This document shows, piece by piece, positions 52,559-60,844 of a DNA stretch of 64,000 bases. Made by a program: the position numbers and the translations under genes. A model generated the notes under the pieces. The model ran no database searches, was not told the origin of the DNA, and saw nothing but the letters and a program-made list of their open reading frames with translations. Position 1 is the stretch's first letter; the number at the start of each line of letters is the position of its first letter. Source of the DNA: Bacteroidales bacterium UBA6397 (lineage in GTDB: Bacteria; Bacteroidota; Bacteroidia; Bacteroidales; UBA932); contig DJQB01000017.1 of assembly GCA_002439875.1 (NCBI GenBank), positions 1 through 64,000 on the forward strand, given 5' to 3'.

Positions 52559-54916
52559 TCACTTGAGAGTCAACTCGGTTTCCGCTTCCTTCAAGGACAC
52601 GAGGGTGTTCTCCTTGTCGGCAGTCAGACCGACACGGAGAGTTCTGAGTCCTGACGGGCCTTTTTTCCTCCGGCCTTGCAGAATCCGGTCGGAGATGATG
52701 AACTCCGACACAGGATCCTCAACATATTTCATCACTGCTCTTTTCAGAGGCCTTGCACCGAAAGCCGGATCGAAACCGGCACCAGCGATGAAGCGCTTGG
52801 CCGAGGGCGTGACTATCAATTTGTAGCCAGCTTCTTCGGCTCTGCCCCGAAGATCCTTCAATCCGATGTCGATAATTCTCTCGATATCATTCTTAGTCAG
52901 CGCATTAAAGAATATCCTTTCGTCCACCCTGTTGATAAACTCCGGAGGAAAAGATTTTTTTATAGCCTTCTCTAAAACACTATGGCGGTTCTTCGTGACT
53001 CTTGTTCCGGAAGTTGCGAAACCGACTCCGCTGCCATATTCATCAAGCTCGCGGCTGCCGACATTGGAGGTCATGATGACAATGGTGTTGCGGAAACTCA
53101 CGATGCGACCATTGCTGTCAGTCAGACGTCCCTCGTCAAGCACCTGAAGCAGAATATTGAAAATGTCAGGATGGGCTTTCTCTATCTCATCCAGCAGCAC
53201 AACGCAATAAGGTTTCCTGCGCACCCGCTCGCTGAGCTGCCCGCCCTCTTCGTAGCCGACATAGCCGGGAGGTGCCCCGACAAGACGGGACACGGTGAAT
53301 TTTTCCATATATTCACTCATGTCGATGCGAACCATATTCTCCTCTGAATCAAAAAGATATTCAGCGAGACATTTCGCAAGTTGAGTCTTGCCCACTCCTG
53401 TGGGGCCGAAAAAGAGGAAAGTTCCGATCGGGCGGTTCGGATCCTTGAGCCCGGCCCGGTTTCTTTGGATGGCCCGGACAACTTTCTCGATGGCCTCGTC
53501 CTGCCCTATTATGCGGCTTTGCAGCCGGTTTTTCATATTCATTATCCGGTTACCCTCGGACTCGGCCACCTTGTTGACTGGGATTCCGGTCATCTTGGAG
53601 ACAACGGTGGCAATGTCCTCCGCATCAACCAAATTACCGCCTTTCCGTCCCTTGGCAAGGTTGAGGCGGATCATCGACCCGGCCTCGTCCAGAGCGTCTA
53701 TCGCCTTGTCAGGCAGCGACTTGTCGGTGATGTAACGGTCTGTCAGACGGACGCATGCCTCAACGGCGTCATCGCTGTAGGTCACCTTGTGGAAAGACTC
53801 GTAATTCGGCTTGAGGTTCTCAAGAATCGTGATGGACTGCTGAATGTCGGTAGGCTCAACGACAATTTTCTGAAACCTTCGGTCAAGAGCGCCATCTTTC
53901 TCCACAATCTTGGAGAACTCGTCCATGGTAGTGGCGCCGATGCACTGGAGCTCACCCCTGGCCAAGGCCGGTTTAAGGATGTTGGCGGCATCCAGGCTCC
54001 CCTGCGCGCCACCAGCACCGACAATAGTGTGGAACTCGTCGATGAAAAGGATGATGTCCGGATTGGAACTCGCCTCCTTGATTATCGACTTGAGACGTTT
54101 CTCGAAATCTCCACGGTACTTTGTCCCGGCCACTACCGAGGCTATGTCCAATGAAATCAATCGTTTCTTGGCCAAGGCCGGGGAGATGCTACCGCCTGCT
54201 ATCCTCAAGGCTATTCCCTCCACGATCGCAGACTTCCCCACCCCGGGCTCACCGATAAGCATCGGATTGTTTTTCTTGCGTCTTCCTAAAATCTCTATCA
54301 CACGGGCTATTTCGGTCTCCCTGCCGACAACGGGGTCCAACCGCCCTTCCGCCGCGGCCTTCGTGAGGTCAAATCCGAAATCCTCAATGACGCTCTTTTC
54401 CGGTTTGGATTCCTGAGCGGAGTCCTGCTGTTCATCCTCTCCTTTTGCCTCTTCCTCCATCCCGGTGCCTTTATTCAACATCCCTTCGTCACGCATATAC
54501 GACAGCAGTCGACCGTAATCCACACCATGTTGCCGCAGGTAGGCCTGACCGTAATTCTCAGTCGTTCGGCAGAGAGCCAGAAGAAGATGCAGGGAATTCG
54601 CCTCGACAGCGCCTTGCTTGGAGGCTTCCAGCACCGTGATGCTCAGCACATTCTGGGCGTAACGCGTGAACGAGATCTTTTCCGCTTCCGAGTACGGAAT
54701 CGGTTCGTTTGTGAATATGTGACTGTCGATGAACCGTTTGAAGTTGTCCGCGTCTATCCCTTGCCCCACAATAGCCTTGAAAGCGGCATTCTCACCATGA
54801 CGCAGAAGCCCCAGAAACAGGTGATCCGGCCCTATGCCATAACTACCCGTCCGCATCGCCTCGTCCCTTGCGTAGCGGATTATATCGTTCAGTTCATCGG
54901 ATATTCTTATTTCCAT
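52559..54916 (-). CDS. clpC: ClpA/ClpC-type ATP-dependent protease ATPase subunit
   Basis: 785 residues: Clp N-terminal repeats (about 5-145, GPDHLFLGLLRHGENAA), first AAA+ module (GEPGVGKSAIVEG, about 220; IILFIDEFHTIVGAGG), a short middle segment, and second AAA+ module (FFGPTGVGKTQLAKCL, VVLLDEIEKAHPDIFN). It unfolds substrates for ClpP. The spacer after AAA1 lacks the long M-domain of ClpB, so ClpB is ruled out. It separates the core genome from the AT-rich accessory part beyond 54.9 kb. Confidence 0.92.
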   Translation of the reverse strand: MEIRISDELNDIIRYARDEAMRTGSYGIGPDHLFLGLLRHGENAAFKAIVGQGIDADNFKRFIDSHIFTNEPIPYSEAEKISFTRYAQNVLSITVLEASKQGAVEANSLHLLLALCRTTENYGQAYLRQHGVDYGRLLSYMRDEGMLNKGTGMEEEAKGEDEQQDSAQESKPEKSVIEDFGFDLTKAAAEGRLDPVVGRETEIARVIEILGRRKKNNPMLIGEPGVGKSAIVEGIALRIAGGSISPALAKKRLISLDIASVVAGTKYRGDFEKRLKSIIKEASSNPDIILFIDEFHTIVGAGGAQGSLDAANILKPALARGELQCIGATTMDEFSKIVEKDGALDRRFQKIVVEPTDIQQSITILENLKPNYESFHKVTYSDDAVEACVRLTDRYITDKSLPDKAIDALDEAGSMIRLNLAKGRKGGNLVDAEDIATVVSKMTGIPVNKVAESEGNRIMNMKNRLQSRIIGQDEAIEKVVRAIQRNRAGLKDPNRPIGTFLFFGPTGVGKTQLAKCLAEYLFDSEENMVRIDMSEYMEKFTVSRLVGAPPGYVGYEEGGQLSERVRRKPYCVVLLDEIEKAHPDIFNILLQVLDEGRLTDSNGRIVSFRNTIVIMTSNVGSRELDEYGSGVGFATSGTRVTKNRHSVLEKAIKKSFPPEFINRVDERIFFNALTKNDIERIIDIGLKDLRGRAEEAGYKLIVTPSAKRFIAGAGFDPAFGARPLKRAVMKYVEDPVSEFIISDRILQGRRKKGPSGLRTLRVGLTADKENTLVSLKEAETELTLK

Positions 54917-55069
54917 AAATGCTTTATTTCAGGGAATTATATAACAGTTGACTAACTTTCTGATCAGCTATCTCCATCATCAGATACATAGTACCTTAAT
55001 TACCAATAATTCAAAATCATAGAAATCTTTCATCATTTTTTATTCCCATGAGTATAGAAATCGGTAAAG

Positions 55070-55480
55070 TTAGCCGCGATAAAACACATGAAATATTTTC
55101 CCCTCTTGTAACCCTATCATTGCCCTGTTGTCTCCACTGGCACGTAGCAGATGAACTTTTTTCACGTCAGGAGTGACAATCGAAGGCAATTCACTTGTGA
55201 TTTCATCTATAGGGATGGATTCCATGCCTAAACTATGCTTATGCGAAATCCGAATATTCTCCCATCCGAATTCGGAAAGCTTATGGAATCTTGTTATTAC
55301 TCCTGACAGGAACTTATAATCTTTGGTGTCAGTATAAGATTCCTCTCTGAGGTATCTGAAAGAAAATAGAGGATAATCAATCTTGCTCAAACTCAGAATC
55401 TCATTGACCCCTATGTTATTTTGCTCTACAGCAGTCTTTACCAACTCAAATGAGGTGTCTTTCTGCTTTTTTTGACTCAT
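55070..55480 (-). CDS. putative toxin partner of the Panacea-domain protein
   Basis: A 136-residue protein of no family I can name with certainty. The C-terminus VHLLRASGDNRAMIGLQEGKIFHVFYRG has the look of small RelE/YafQ-like toxins that end in an exposed strand, and the N-terminal part is basic. It starts 4 nt inside the upstream Panacea gene (ATGA overlap), the typical coupling of toxin-antitoxin pairs. Toxin identity is inference from position and size. Confidence 0.5.
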   Translation of the reverse strand: MSQKKQKDTSFELVKTAVEQNNIGVNEILSLSKIDYPLFSFRYLREESYTDTKDYKFLSGVITRFHKLSEFGWENIRISHKHSLGMESIPIDEITSELPSIVTPDVKKVHLLRASGDNRAMIGLQEGKIFHVFYRG

Positions 55481-55908
55481 TTCAATCGCGTCTTAAAGAA
55501 CTCTTTCATTTTGCTTTGAGAGATGACATTGCCAACGCCGGTAGGAGTCTCTTGCCATGGTGTTTCGGAATGCGTCAAATCTACCAATCCGGATGCGGAA
55601 TATCGGTTGTATAGGTTAAACACCTCCCAAAACAGTTTGGCTTCTGTCTCGTCTTTGAATTGCAGATCCGAATCTGTCGGTGGAATTGGACTGCTGTCAT
55701 ATTGTTTGTATTCATTATAAACCTCTGGGACAACAGGTCCATACATCCAAGCCTCAATTTTATCGTCGAAGAGTGGTTTCCCGAAATAGGCAAGGTGATA
55801 CCCCTGCTCATAATAGAGAAGCTTTTGAAGTTTAAGATTTGTAATGACATCATCAATGTCCTTATACAGGGAGATGATTTTCTTTGCGATTTCTAACGCT
55901 GTGTACAT
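55477..55908 (-). CDS. Panacea-domain (DUF4065/SocA-like) antitoxin
   Basis: 143 residues from MYTALEIAKK: the DUF4065 core is clear (ITNLKLQKLLYYEQGYHLAYFGKPLFDDKIEAWMYGPVVPEVYNEYK). Panacea proteins act as antitoxins for many unrelated toxins. The start at 55908 is chosen because a -7 box at 55973-55980 lies between it and the ATG at 55986. The downstream overlapping gene is the expected toxin. Base composition is AT-rich compared with the core genes. Confidence 0.8.
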   Translation of the reverse strand: MYTALEIAKKIISLYKDIDDVITNLKLQKLLYYEQGYHLAYFGKPLFDDKIEAWMYGPVVPEVYNEYKQYDSSPIPPTDSDLQFKDETEAKLFWEVFNLYNRYSASGLVDLTHSETPWQETPTGVGNVISQSKMKEFFKTRLK

Positions 55909-55972
55909 ATTCAAACAATAATAGTTACTGTTATTCTTTGCCTCATTGTCAGATAACTGATAACAAGCGTTA

Positions 55973-55980
55973 CAAATATA
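55973..55980 (-). promoter_or_regulatory. -7 box for the Panacea pair
   Basis: The minus strand reads TATATTTG. Just downstream the minus strand has GTTATC-AG-TTATC, a short direct repeat that could be an operator for autoregulation. Confidence 0.45.
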
Positions 55981-56086
55981 CATCATTTATCCATAAATAG
56001 TACATCCAACCATTGAAAATTATCCAAAGTATCCTACACTAATCAACAATCACTCAATTTTATACACTTTTTCAACTTTACGCTTA

Positions 56087-56125
56087 GCTTGTACCGCGTT
56101 TTGGCACAAACCCATGCTATATTTG
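56087..56125 (+). promoter_or_regulatory. second copy of the dyad element and -7 box
   Basis: Same 24-nt block as at 52366 (22 of 24 identical) with dyad TTGTACC/GGCACAA (one mismatch), then TATATTTG at 56118-56125, 20 nt before the transposase remnant ATG. Confidence 0.6.
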
Positions 56126-56144
56126 CGATAGTTAAGACAAAGAC

Positions 56145-56367
56145 ATGGTGGATCTAAGCAAGTACACGTCACTCATCGACATCATGAAGCATTTTGACAC
56201 TCCTGAGAAATGCAAGGACGCTCTCGCTCAGTCAAGATGGGCAGACGGTAATGTTATATGCCCTCTACTGCGGTCGCCACCATTGCCGAATGAGAAAAGA
56301 CGGTAGGCATGTCTGCTCCGGATGCCGCAAGCCGTTCTCCGTCACCGTTGGATATATAGTTTCCTAA
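56145..56367 (+). pseudogene. IS1595-type transposase, N-terminal remnant
   Basis: From ATG 56145 the reading SLIDIMKHFDTPEKCKDALA, then WADGNVICP and, after a one-base shift at about 56262-56266 (extra C), YCGRHHCRMRKDGRHVCSGC and RKPFSVTVG. This is the zinc-ribbon N-terminus of IS1595/ISXO2-like transposases (CPYCG ... CSGC). The frameshift and the loss of the DDE catalytic domain after about 56355 show a dead fragment. Around it, 55981-56086 and 56368-56490 hold AT-rich DNA without genes. Confidence 0.75.
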
Positions 56368-56490
56368 TTTTAAACATTCATTTTTTCAGATTACGAGCAA
56401 TCTACAAAGTTTTTTTGTACATTTACAAAATAGGCTTCAGCCTATATACTATATTGAAAGCAAGCGACACACTGACTATAAAGATAACCA

Positions 56491-57951
56491 ATGATGGAAG
56501 AGAATCTATTTCAGAAGTTCTGCAAATATGTGGACAAGACTATATTCTCAAAAGAGAATGTAGGAGAGACAGTTGCTTTCATCGTTGACCAGACCTTCAT
56601 CGACGATTTCTGCAAGGAGGCTGGAGTTAAGGAAGATTTTCTTCTAAGCGAGGTGAGAACAAGACATTATAGTGTTTATTCCTGTAATGATATTCTTAGC
56701 ATCAAAGGGATCATAGCCATACAGTTATATGCTGCGACAAAGCGTGATGACTCACAAGAAATGACCGAAAGGAACTATCGGGACAGGTTTGACCAGTTAT
56801 TGAAGTGGGAGCTCAAAGACTTCTACGGATGGATGGAGGACAATCAGGAAAAATGTTGGAACAGATTGTATGACTGGTGTGACAAGAATGATTTTAGAAT
56901 TGCCAAATGCGAATTCAAGAAGGGATCTGGAAGATATGTCCAGTTCCCGATTCAGCAGGCGGCTCGCATATTCACGCTGAAGGATCTTAAGCACATTGCT
57001 TTCTATTTCGTCGAGAACAATCTCCAGCCAGGGGAAGATATTCAAGAAGAAGACTTTTGGCGTATACTCTCAAAAAAGGGTCTTTCATCATACATTAAAA
57101 CCAATCATGGACGCAAGTTGATGGAGAACAGAGAATATGCCCAAGATGCGCCACGTCAGGTTTATAACTACTATCTTAAGTGGGATGGAAGCTATATCAA
57201 TCCCATAAATGAGAATACGACGAGACTGAATGCGGAAAAATTCTTTCTTTACTTAAAAGGGGATTTCTCAAGCGTTGATGTACACAATGAAAGGATGAAT
57301 CTTGAACACAGTATTGAGCTGAATAATTCTCTCAGATCTTCTCTTGAACCGTATTATAGGTTCAAGAGGCCTTGCTGTATTATATTCCACAAAAATGATA
57401 TATACGATGATTATTGGGAGGAAACACGTTATCTGGAAAATGGAGAAGAAGGTCTCGCCCTAATTATTGATGAACCAATATCCCAAAGATTCTCAGTTAC
57501 TTACTATAGAGAGTATCCTGAGTTTTGCAACTCTAAGCTTATCTTCTCGCATGGAAAGATAAGAATATATCAATTCTCATTCGCCGATCAGTTGTCAAAG
57601 TACTTCTCTTTGGAAAAATCATTCAGTCTGGAAGGTGGGTTGAGAATTGGAAGAATGCAGTTTTTGCGTGGCGGTGCTCCGATTCTCCGCTTACTGACAA
57701 ACACCGCGTTCTATATTGATGGGGAAAGACCTGATAAGAATCTTGAGGGAGGATGCCTAAACCTGAATTATCTACCAATCGGGAAACATACAATCAAAAT
57801 TCCTAACTCAAGGAAAGTTGAATTTGAGATATCAGAGCCAGTCTCGGGTCAGACTGATTGGAGTCCTGACTTTAATAGGTGGGCCTTCGATAGGAAGGAA
57901 GGAAGGACTTTGGTCATCAGACAAACGCACGGAAGGAATAGCGGGACTTGA
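56491..57951 (+). CDS. accessory operon protein 1 (Druantia DruB-like position)
   Basis: 486 residues, no confident family. The first 200 residues are helical with many aromatic and charged residues (FDQLLKWELKDFYGWMEDNQEKCWNR, QFPIQQAARIFTLKDLKHIAFYF); the rest (about 230-480) is strand-rich. It is the first gene of a four-gene operon ending in a DUF1998-type helicase. The protein stops at GRNSGT, but a coding-like stretch continues in the next frame to 58108, immediately before gene 2, so the true protein may be about 50 residues longer. AT-rich composition suggests transfer. Confidence 0.7.
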   Translation: MMEENLFQKFCKYVDKTIFSKENVGETVAFIVDQTFIDDFCKEAGVKEDFLLSEVRTRHYSVYSCNDILSIKGIIAIQLYAATKRDDSQEMTERNYRDRFDQLLKWELKDFYGWMEDNQEKCWNRLYDWCDKNDFRIAKCEFKKGSGRYVQFPIQQAARIFTLKDLKHIAFYFVENNLQPGEDIQEEDFWRILSKKGLSSYIKTNHGRKLMENREYAQDAPRQVYNYYLKWDGSYINPINENTTRLNAEKFFLYLKGDFSSVDVHNERMNLEHSIELNNSLRSSLEPYYRFKRPCCIIFHKNDIYDDYWEETRYLENGEEGLALIIDEPISQRFSVTYYREYPEFCNSKLIFSHGKIRIYQFSFADQLSKYFSLEKSFSLEGGLRIGRMQFLRGGAPILRLLTNTAFYIDGERPDKNLEGGCLNLNYLPIGKHTIKIPNSRKVEFEISEPVSGQTDWSPDFNRWAFDRKEGRTLVIRQTHGRNSGT

Positions 57952-58108
57952 TTTCTCCTTGATCAAGATGGCTACATTCGGATGCGAGCATTCGGAATCC
58001 GACATCACAAGATGGGCGCGATTCCACCTTTCGGGACATTGTGCCAAAAACGAAAATAACATTGCTATTAAAATACTATCCAAAATAAAATACTATCCAA
58101 ATAGGTAA
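57952..58108 (+). other. frame-shifted continuation or small ORF after protein 1
   Basis: In the frame one base ahead of gene 1 the sequence is open from 57818 to the TAG at 58106-58108. It reads FSLIKMATFGCEHSESDITR and then WARFHLSGHCAKNENNIAIK, looking like genuine protein and ending 2 nt before the ATG of gene 2. Either gene 1 carries a one-base indel near 57900-57950, or a 46-residue ORF starts at the ATG at 57969. Confidence 0.45.
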
Positions 58109-58110
58109 CT

Positions 58111-60033
58111 ATGGACACTTTTGATTTCGAAAAATACGATGTGATTGGTTTCGTTCAGAAACCCGGATTTAATAAGGATCATTCGACAATCACGGTTATG
58201 GGAATTGTAGACAGAAGCAGTAATATCTATATTCCTCTGACGCACTCTCAAAAGATGGATCTTTTTCCCACAAAAGGTTGTATCTTCGCTCATGGCATGA
58301 TCACAAGGCACCCAGGCTGGACTGAAGAGTGTGTAAGGATAGAAGTCAAACCAAATAATAACACTAATATTCGTGAAGGCAGAGATGATTTCGTATGGAA
58401 TTGGAGCTATGTAGAATCAGTCTTTGCTGAAAAAGTTGTAAAACTGAATGGCCAACTGGGGCAAAACGGTGAGGAAAACCACAAACTGCTTAGAACAGCT
58501 GGGGTGTTAGAGTCTGAAACGACAAAGTATGTTATCTCTGGAGAAAATCTATATGAGATAAAACCTTCAACCAGACTTGTTTCGTATTGGCTTCAGTACG
58601 ATGATTTAGACAATCTTCTGAAATGTGATGGGCATTACTTTGTCTATAAAGGCATTGAAAAAACGGAGAGTGGAAAAATCGACCTCACTTCAGATTCCCA
58701 GCTAATTGACTGGTATAAGAAGAACATCTTGAAGAAAGAGTGGAGTAACATCCACGAGTCAAAGAGCTTCGCTTCCGTTGATAATGTCGTCAAGGAATCC
58801 TTGCAAAAGTTGAACATTCCTTCTTATATCTACGAGAGCCGCCTTTCAAGGATCACATCAATGAGTCATAATATTGACCTGACCTTTGAGGAGCTGGAAG
58901 ACTTGGGGACTAGCCAATGGTTTAAGGATGCCGTTCAAGAAGCGATGGACAAGTCTATTGAACGCTATATCGAACGGCTAAACGATAGTCGTAAGGACAT
59001 AATAGACAAACTCCGTAAGGAACATTCAGAGGAAGAACGAAAGCTGGAAGAGGAGCATCTCCTAAAGATGGAGTCGGAGAAAGAGAGGTTTAACAAGGTG
59101 AAGCAACAACTTGAAGATAGTTTATCATTAAAGAAAGATACCATTGTGGACTTGGATAACACTATCTCAAAGATGACCGCGGAAAAAGATGCAATATTAA
59201 AGAAGACCAAAGATAATCTTGCATCAATTGAAGCCGAGATCAAATCCAAGAAGAACGAACTCGAAAGAATAGAGTCAAGAAAGGATAGTCTTGTGGAAGA
59301 CTTTGGTGTCATCCACGATGTCCTAAGTATGTGTAACATATCCGATGCTAAAAAACATACAAAGCCAACCATCGAAACTATCGATGTGGGAGATACTGAT
59401 GCATATCCTGCTCTTCAACCTTTCAGAAAGAATTTGGAATCATATCTGATTCGTTCCAAAGCAGTGATGATTTCTCTTGATGAACTCATCACAAGGCTTG
59501 CGAAGAATAATGTGATTCTTCTTCCAGACATCAAGACACTGACCTCGCTGATGAATGCCACGAGAAAGTGCAGATATCTTGCGGAGTATGTTGGTGTCGA
59601 CTGGAAATCCTTCGAAGACCTATGGGACAATGGATTGGAATCCATAGTTGATTCATGCTTTCAGCACAATTCCATAATTCACTATTTGGTTCTAAGAAAC
59701 ATCAATATGTCGTATGTGCCAGTATATCTTCAGCCTATATTCGACATGGAGAACGGGCTTCTGACCTTCTTTCCAGGGACTCTCACTAAGTTTCCGGAGA
59801 ATCTTAAGATACTGTGCACAAGGACTTCCGAGATGGTTATTCCTATAACAGAAAATGCGCTTGAGAACTTCGGATGTGTGGCACCAATAGAGAGGGAGGT
59901 TAACCATACTGATGAGAATATACGACTTATTCCTGGATATATGACACCATCAATGATGGGAAATCTTTCTCCATACTCTGGAATGACTGATAATTCTACG
60001 GAGAGCTATATCGATGACAGAAATAACACATAA
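58111..60033 (+). CDS. accessory operon protein 2 with long coiled coil (Druantia DruC-like position)
   Basis: 640 residues, no confident family. An N-terminal part (about 1-260) of unknown fold is followed by a strongly charged coiled coil (about 279-395, EERKLEEEHLLKMESEKERF) and a C-terminal helical/strand domain (about 400-640). Its 3' end overlaps the start of gene 3 by 20 nt, so the operon is translationally coupled. Size and position match the third gene of type I Druantia systems, but I cannot confirm homology without a profile search. Confidence 0.65.
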   Translation: MDTFDFEKYDVIGFVQKPGFNKDHSTITVMGIVDRSSNIYIPLTHSQKMDLFPTKGCIFAHGMITRHPGWTEECVRIEVKPNNNTNIREGRDDFVWNWSYVESVFAEKVVKLNGQLGQNGEENHKLLRTAGVLESETTKYVISGENLYEIKPSTRLVSYWLQYDDLDNLLKCDGHYFVYKGIEKTESGKIDLTSDSQLIDWYKKNILKKEWSNIHESKSFASVDNVVKESLQKLNIPSYIYESRLSRITSMSHNIDLTFEELEDLGTSQWFKDAVQEAMDKSIERYIERLNDSRKDIIDKLRKEHSEEERKLEEEHLLKMESEKERFNKVKQQLEDSLSLKKDTIVDLDNTISKMTAEKDAILKKTKDNLASIEAEIKSKKNELERIESRKDSLVEDFGVIHDVLSMCNISDAKKHTKPTIETIDVGDTDAYPALQPFRKNLESYLIRSKAVMISLDELITRLAKNNVILLPDIKTLTSLMNATRKCRYLAEYVGVDWKSFEDLWDNGLESIVDSCFQHNSIIHYLVLRNINMSYVPVYLQPIFDMENGLLTFFPGTLTKFPENLKILCTRTSEMVIPITENALENFGCVAPIEREVNHTDENIRLIPGYMTPSMMGNLSPYSGMTDNSTESYIDDRNNT

Positions 60034-60844
60034 TAATTTGTTCCATGCCCAGAGGTTGCTCTATGAATGGCTATGCCTTTCTGGCAAGCGGAGCTACGAG
60101 GCGATCCGCAAGAATTGTTTGTATCTTGACGAAGCATATTCGTTGGGCTATGGTTCGTCGAGTGTCTGGCGGCTTTTCAATCCTCTGGTGAAGACAGGTA
60201 TCGTCGATTATGTGGGTGGGAATTACTATGCGGCATGCCCGAAGATTTCACTCGCAAGGGGTGAACGTGTTCTTTATTCCAATCCAGAAGAACATAACAT
60301 CATTGAAGACGAAACTCCGTTTGTCGGACTGTATATTTCAAAAAGTTCTGAGGCATTCTCCGATGCTAAGCCTTTCGATGCATTATCGGTTCTGCGTACC
60401 CTTCCATCTGTTGATAGAATCGTGAATAACTTTCCTGAAAGTGTTCAAGATTTGACGGGTGCTCAGTTCTATAGCAGCAAGAGCGCAAGAGGGCTAACGA
60501 AAGAACTGAATGACGGATTTGTGAGATATTTCTCTATCCCTGAAAAAGTATATGAAAGAGAAGTTCCGTCAAGGGCAAGCAATCCTGATGCCTTCAATCT
60601 TGCCCTCTGTTACAGCAGCGCAGTCAACGGAGAACATACAGGACGTTATTGCGTAGAGTCACATACTCTATGGGTAAACACTTTCGGATTCCCGATAATA
60701 CTGTTTCGGGTATTGTTGGTGGAATCTATGCTTAACGGTTTCATTCCGACTGTTTCGGATTCAACCGTCTCGTTTGAAGGAATCTCGACAAGAATTGCCA
60801 AAGAACTGAACAGAATATTATGCAAAACTATTATGAATGAATAA
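60014..60844 (+). CDS. accessory operon protein 3 (Druantia DruD-like position)
   Basis: 276 residues. The N-terminal about 75 residues look like a winged helix (LLYEWLCLSGKRSYEAIRKN, SSVWRLFNPLVKTGIVDYVG), suggesting DNA binding or a scaffold. The rest is unassigned. It starts inside gene 2 and ends inside the helicase gene (8-nt overlap). It is the immediate partner of the helicase in transcription and probably in the complex. Confidence 0.6.
   Translation: MTEITHNNLFHAQRLLYEWLCLSGKRSYEAIRKNCLYLDEAYSLGYGSSSVWRLFNPLVKTGIVDYVGGNYYAACPKISLARGERVLYSNPEEHNIIEDETPFVGLYISKSSEAFSDAKPFDALSVLRTLPSVDRIVNNFPESVQDLTGAQFYSSKSARGLTKELNDGFVRYFSIPEKVYEREVPSRASNPDAFNLALCYSSAVNGEHTGRYCVESHTLWVNTFGFPIILFRVLLVESMLNGFIPTVSDSTVSFEGISTRIAKELNRILCKTIMNE

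Noticed and set aside
57832..58083. 83-residue minus-strand frame across the gap after accessory protein 1
   Set aside because: It is antisense to the likely continuation of protein 1 and shows no features of its own.
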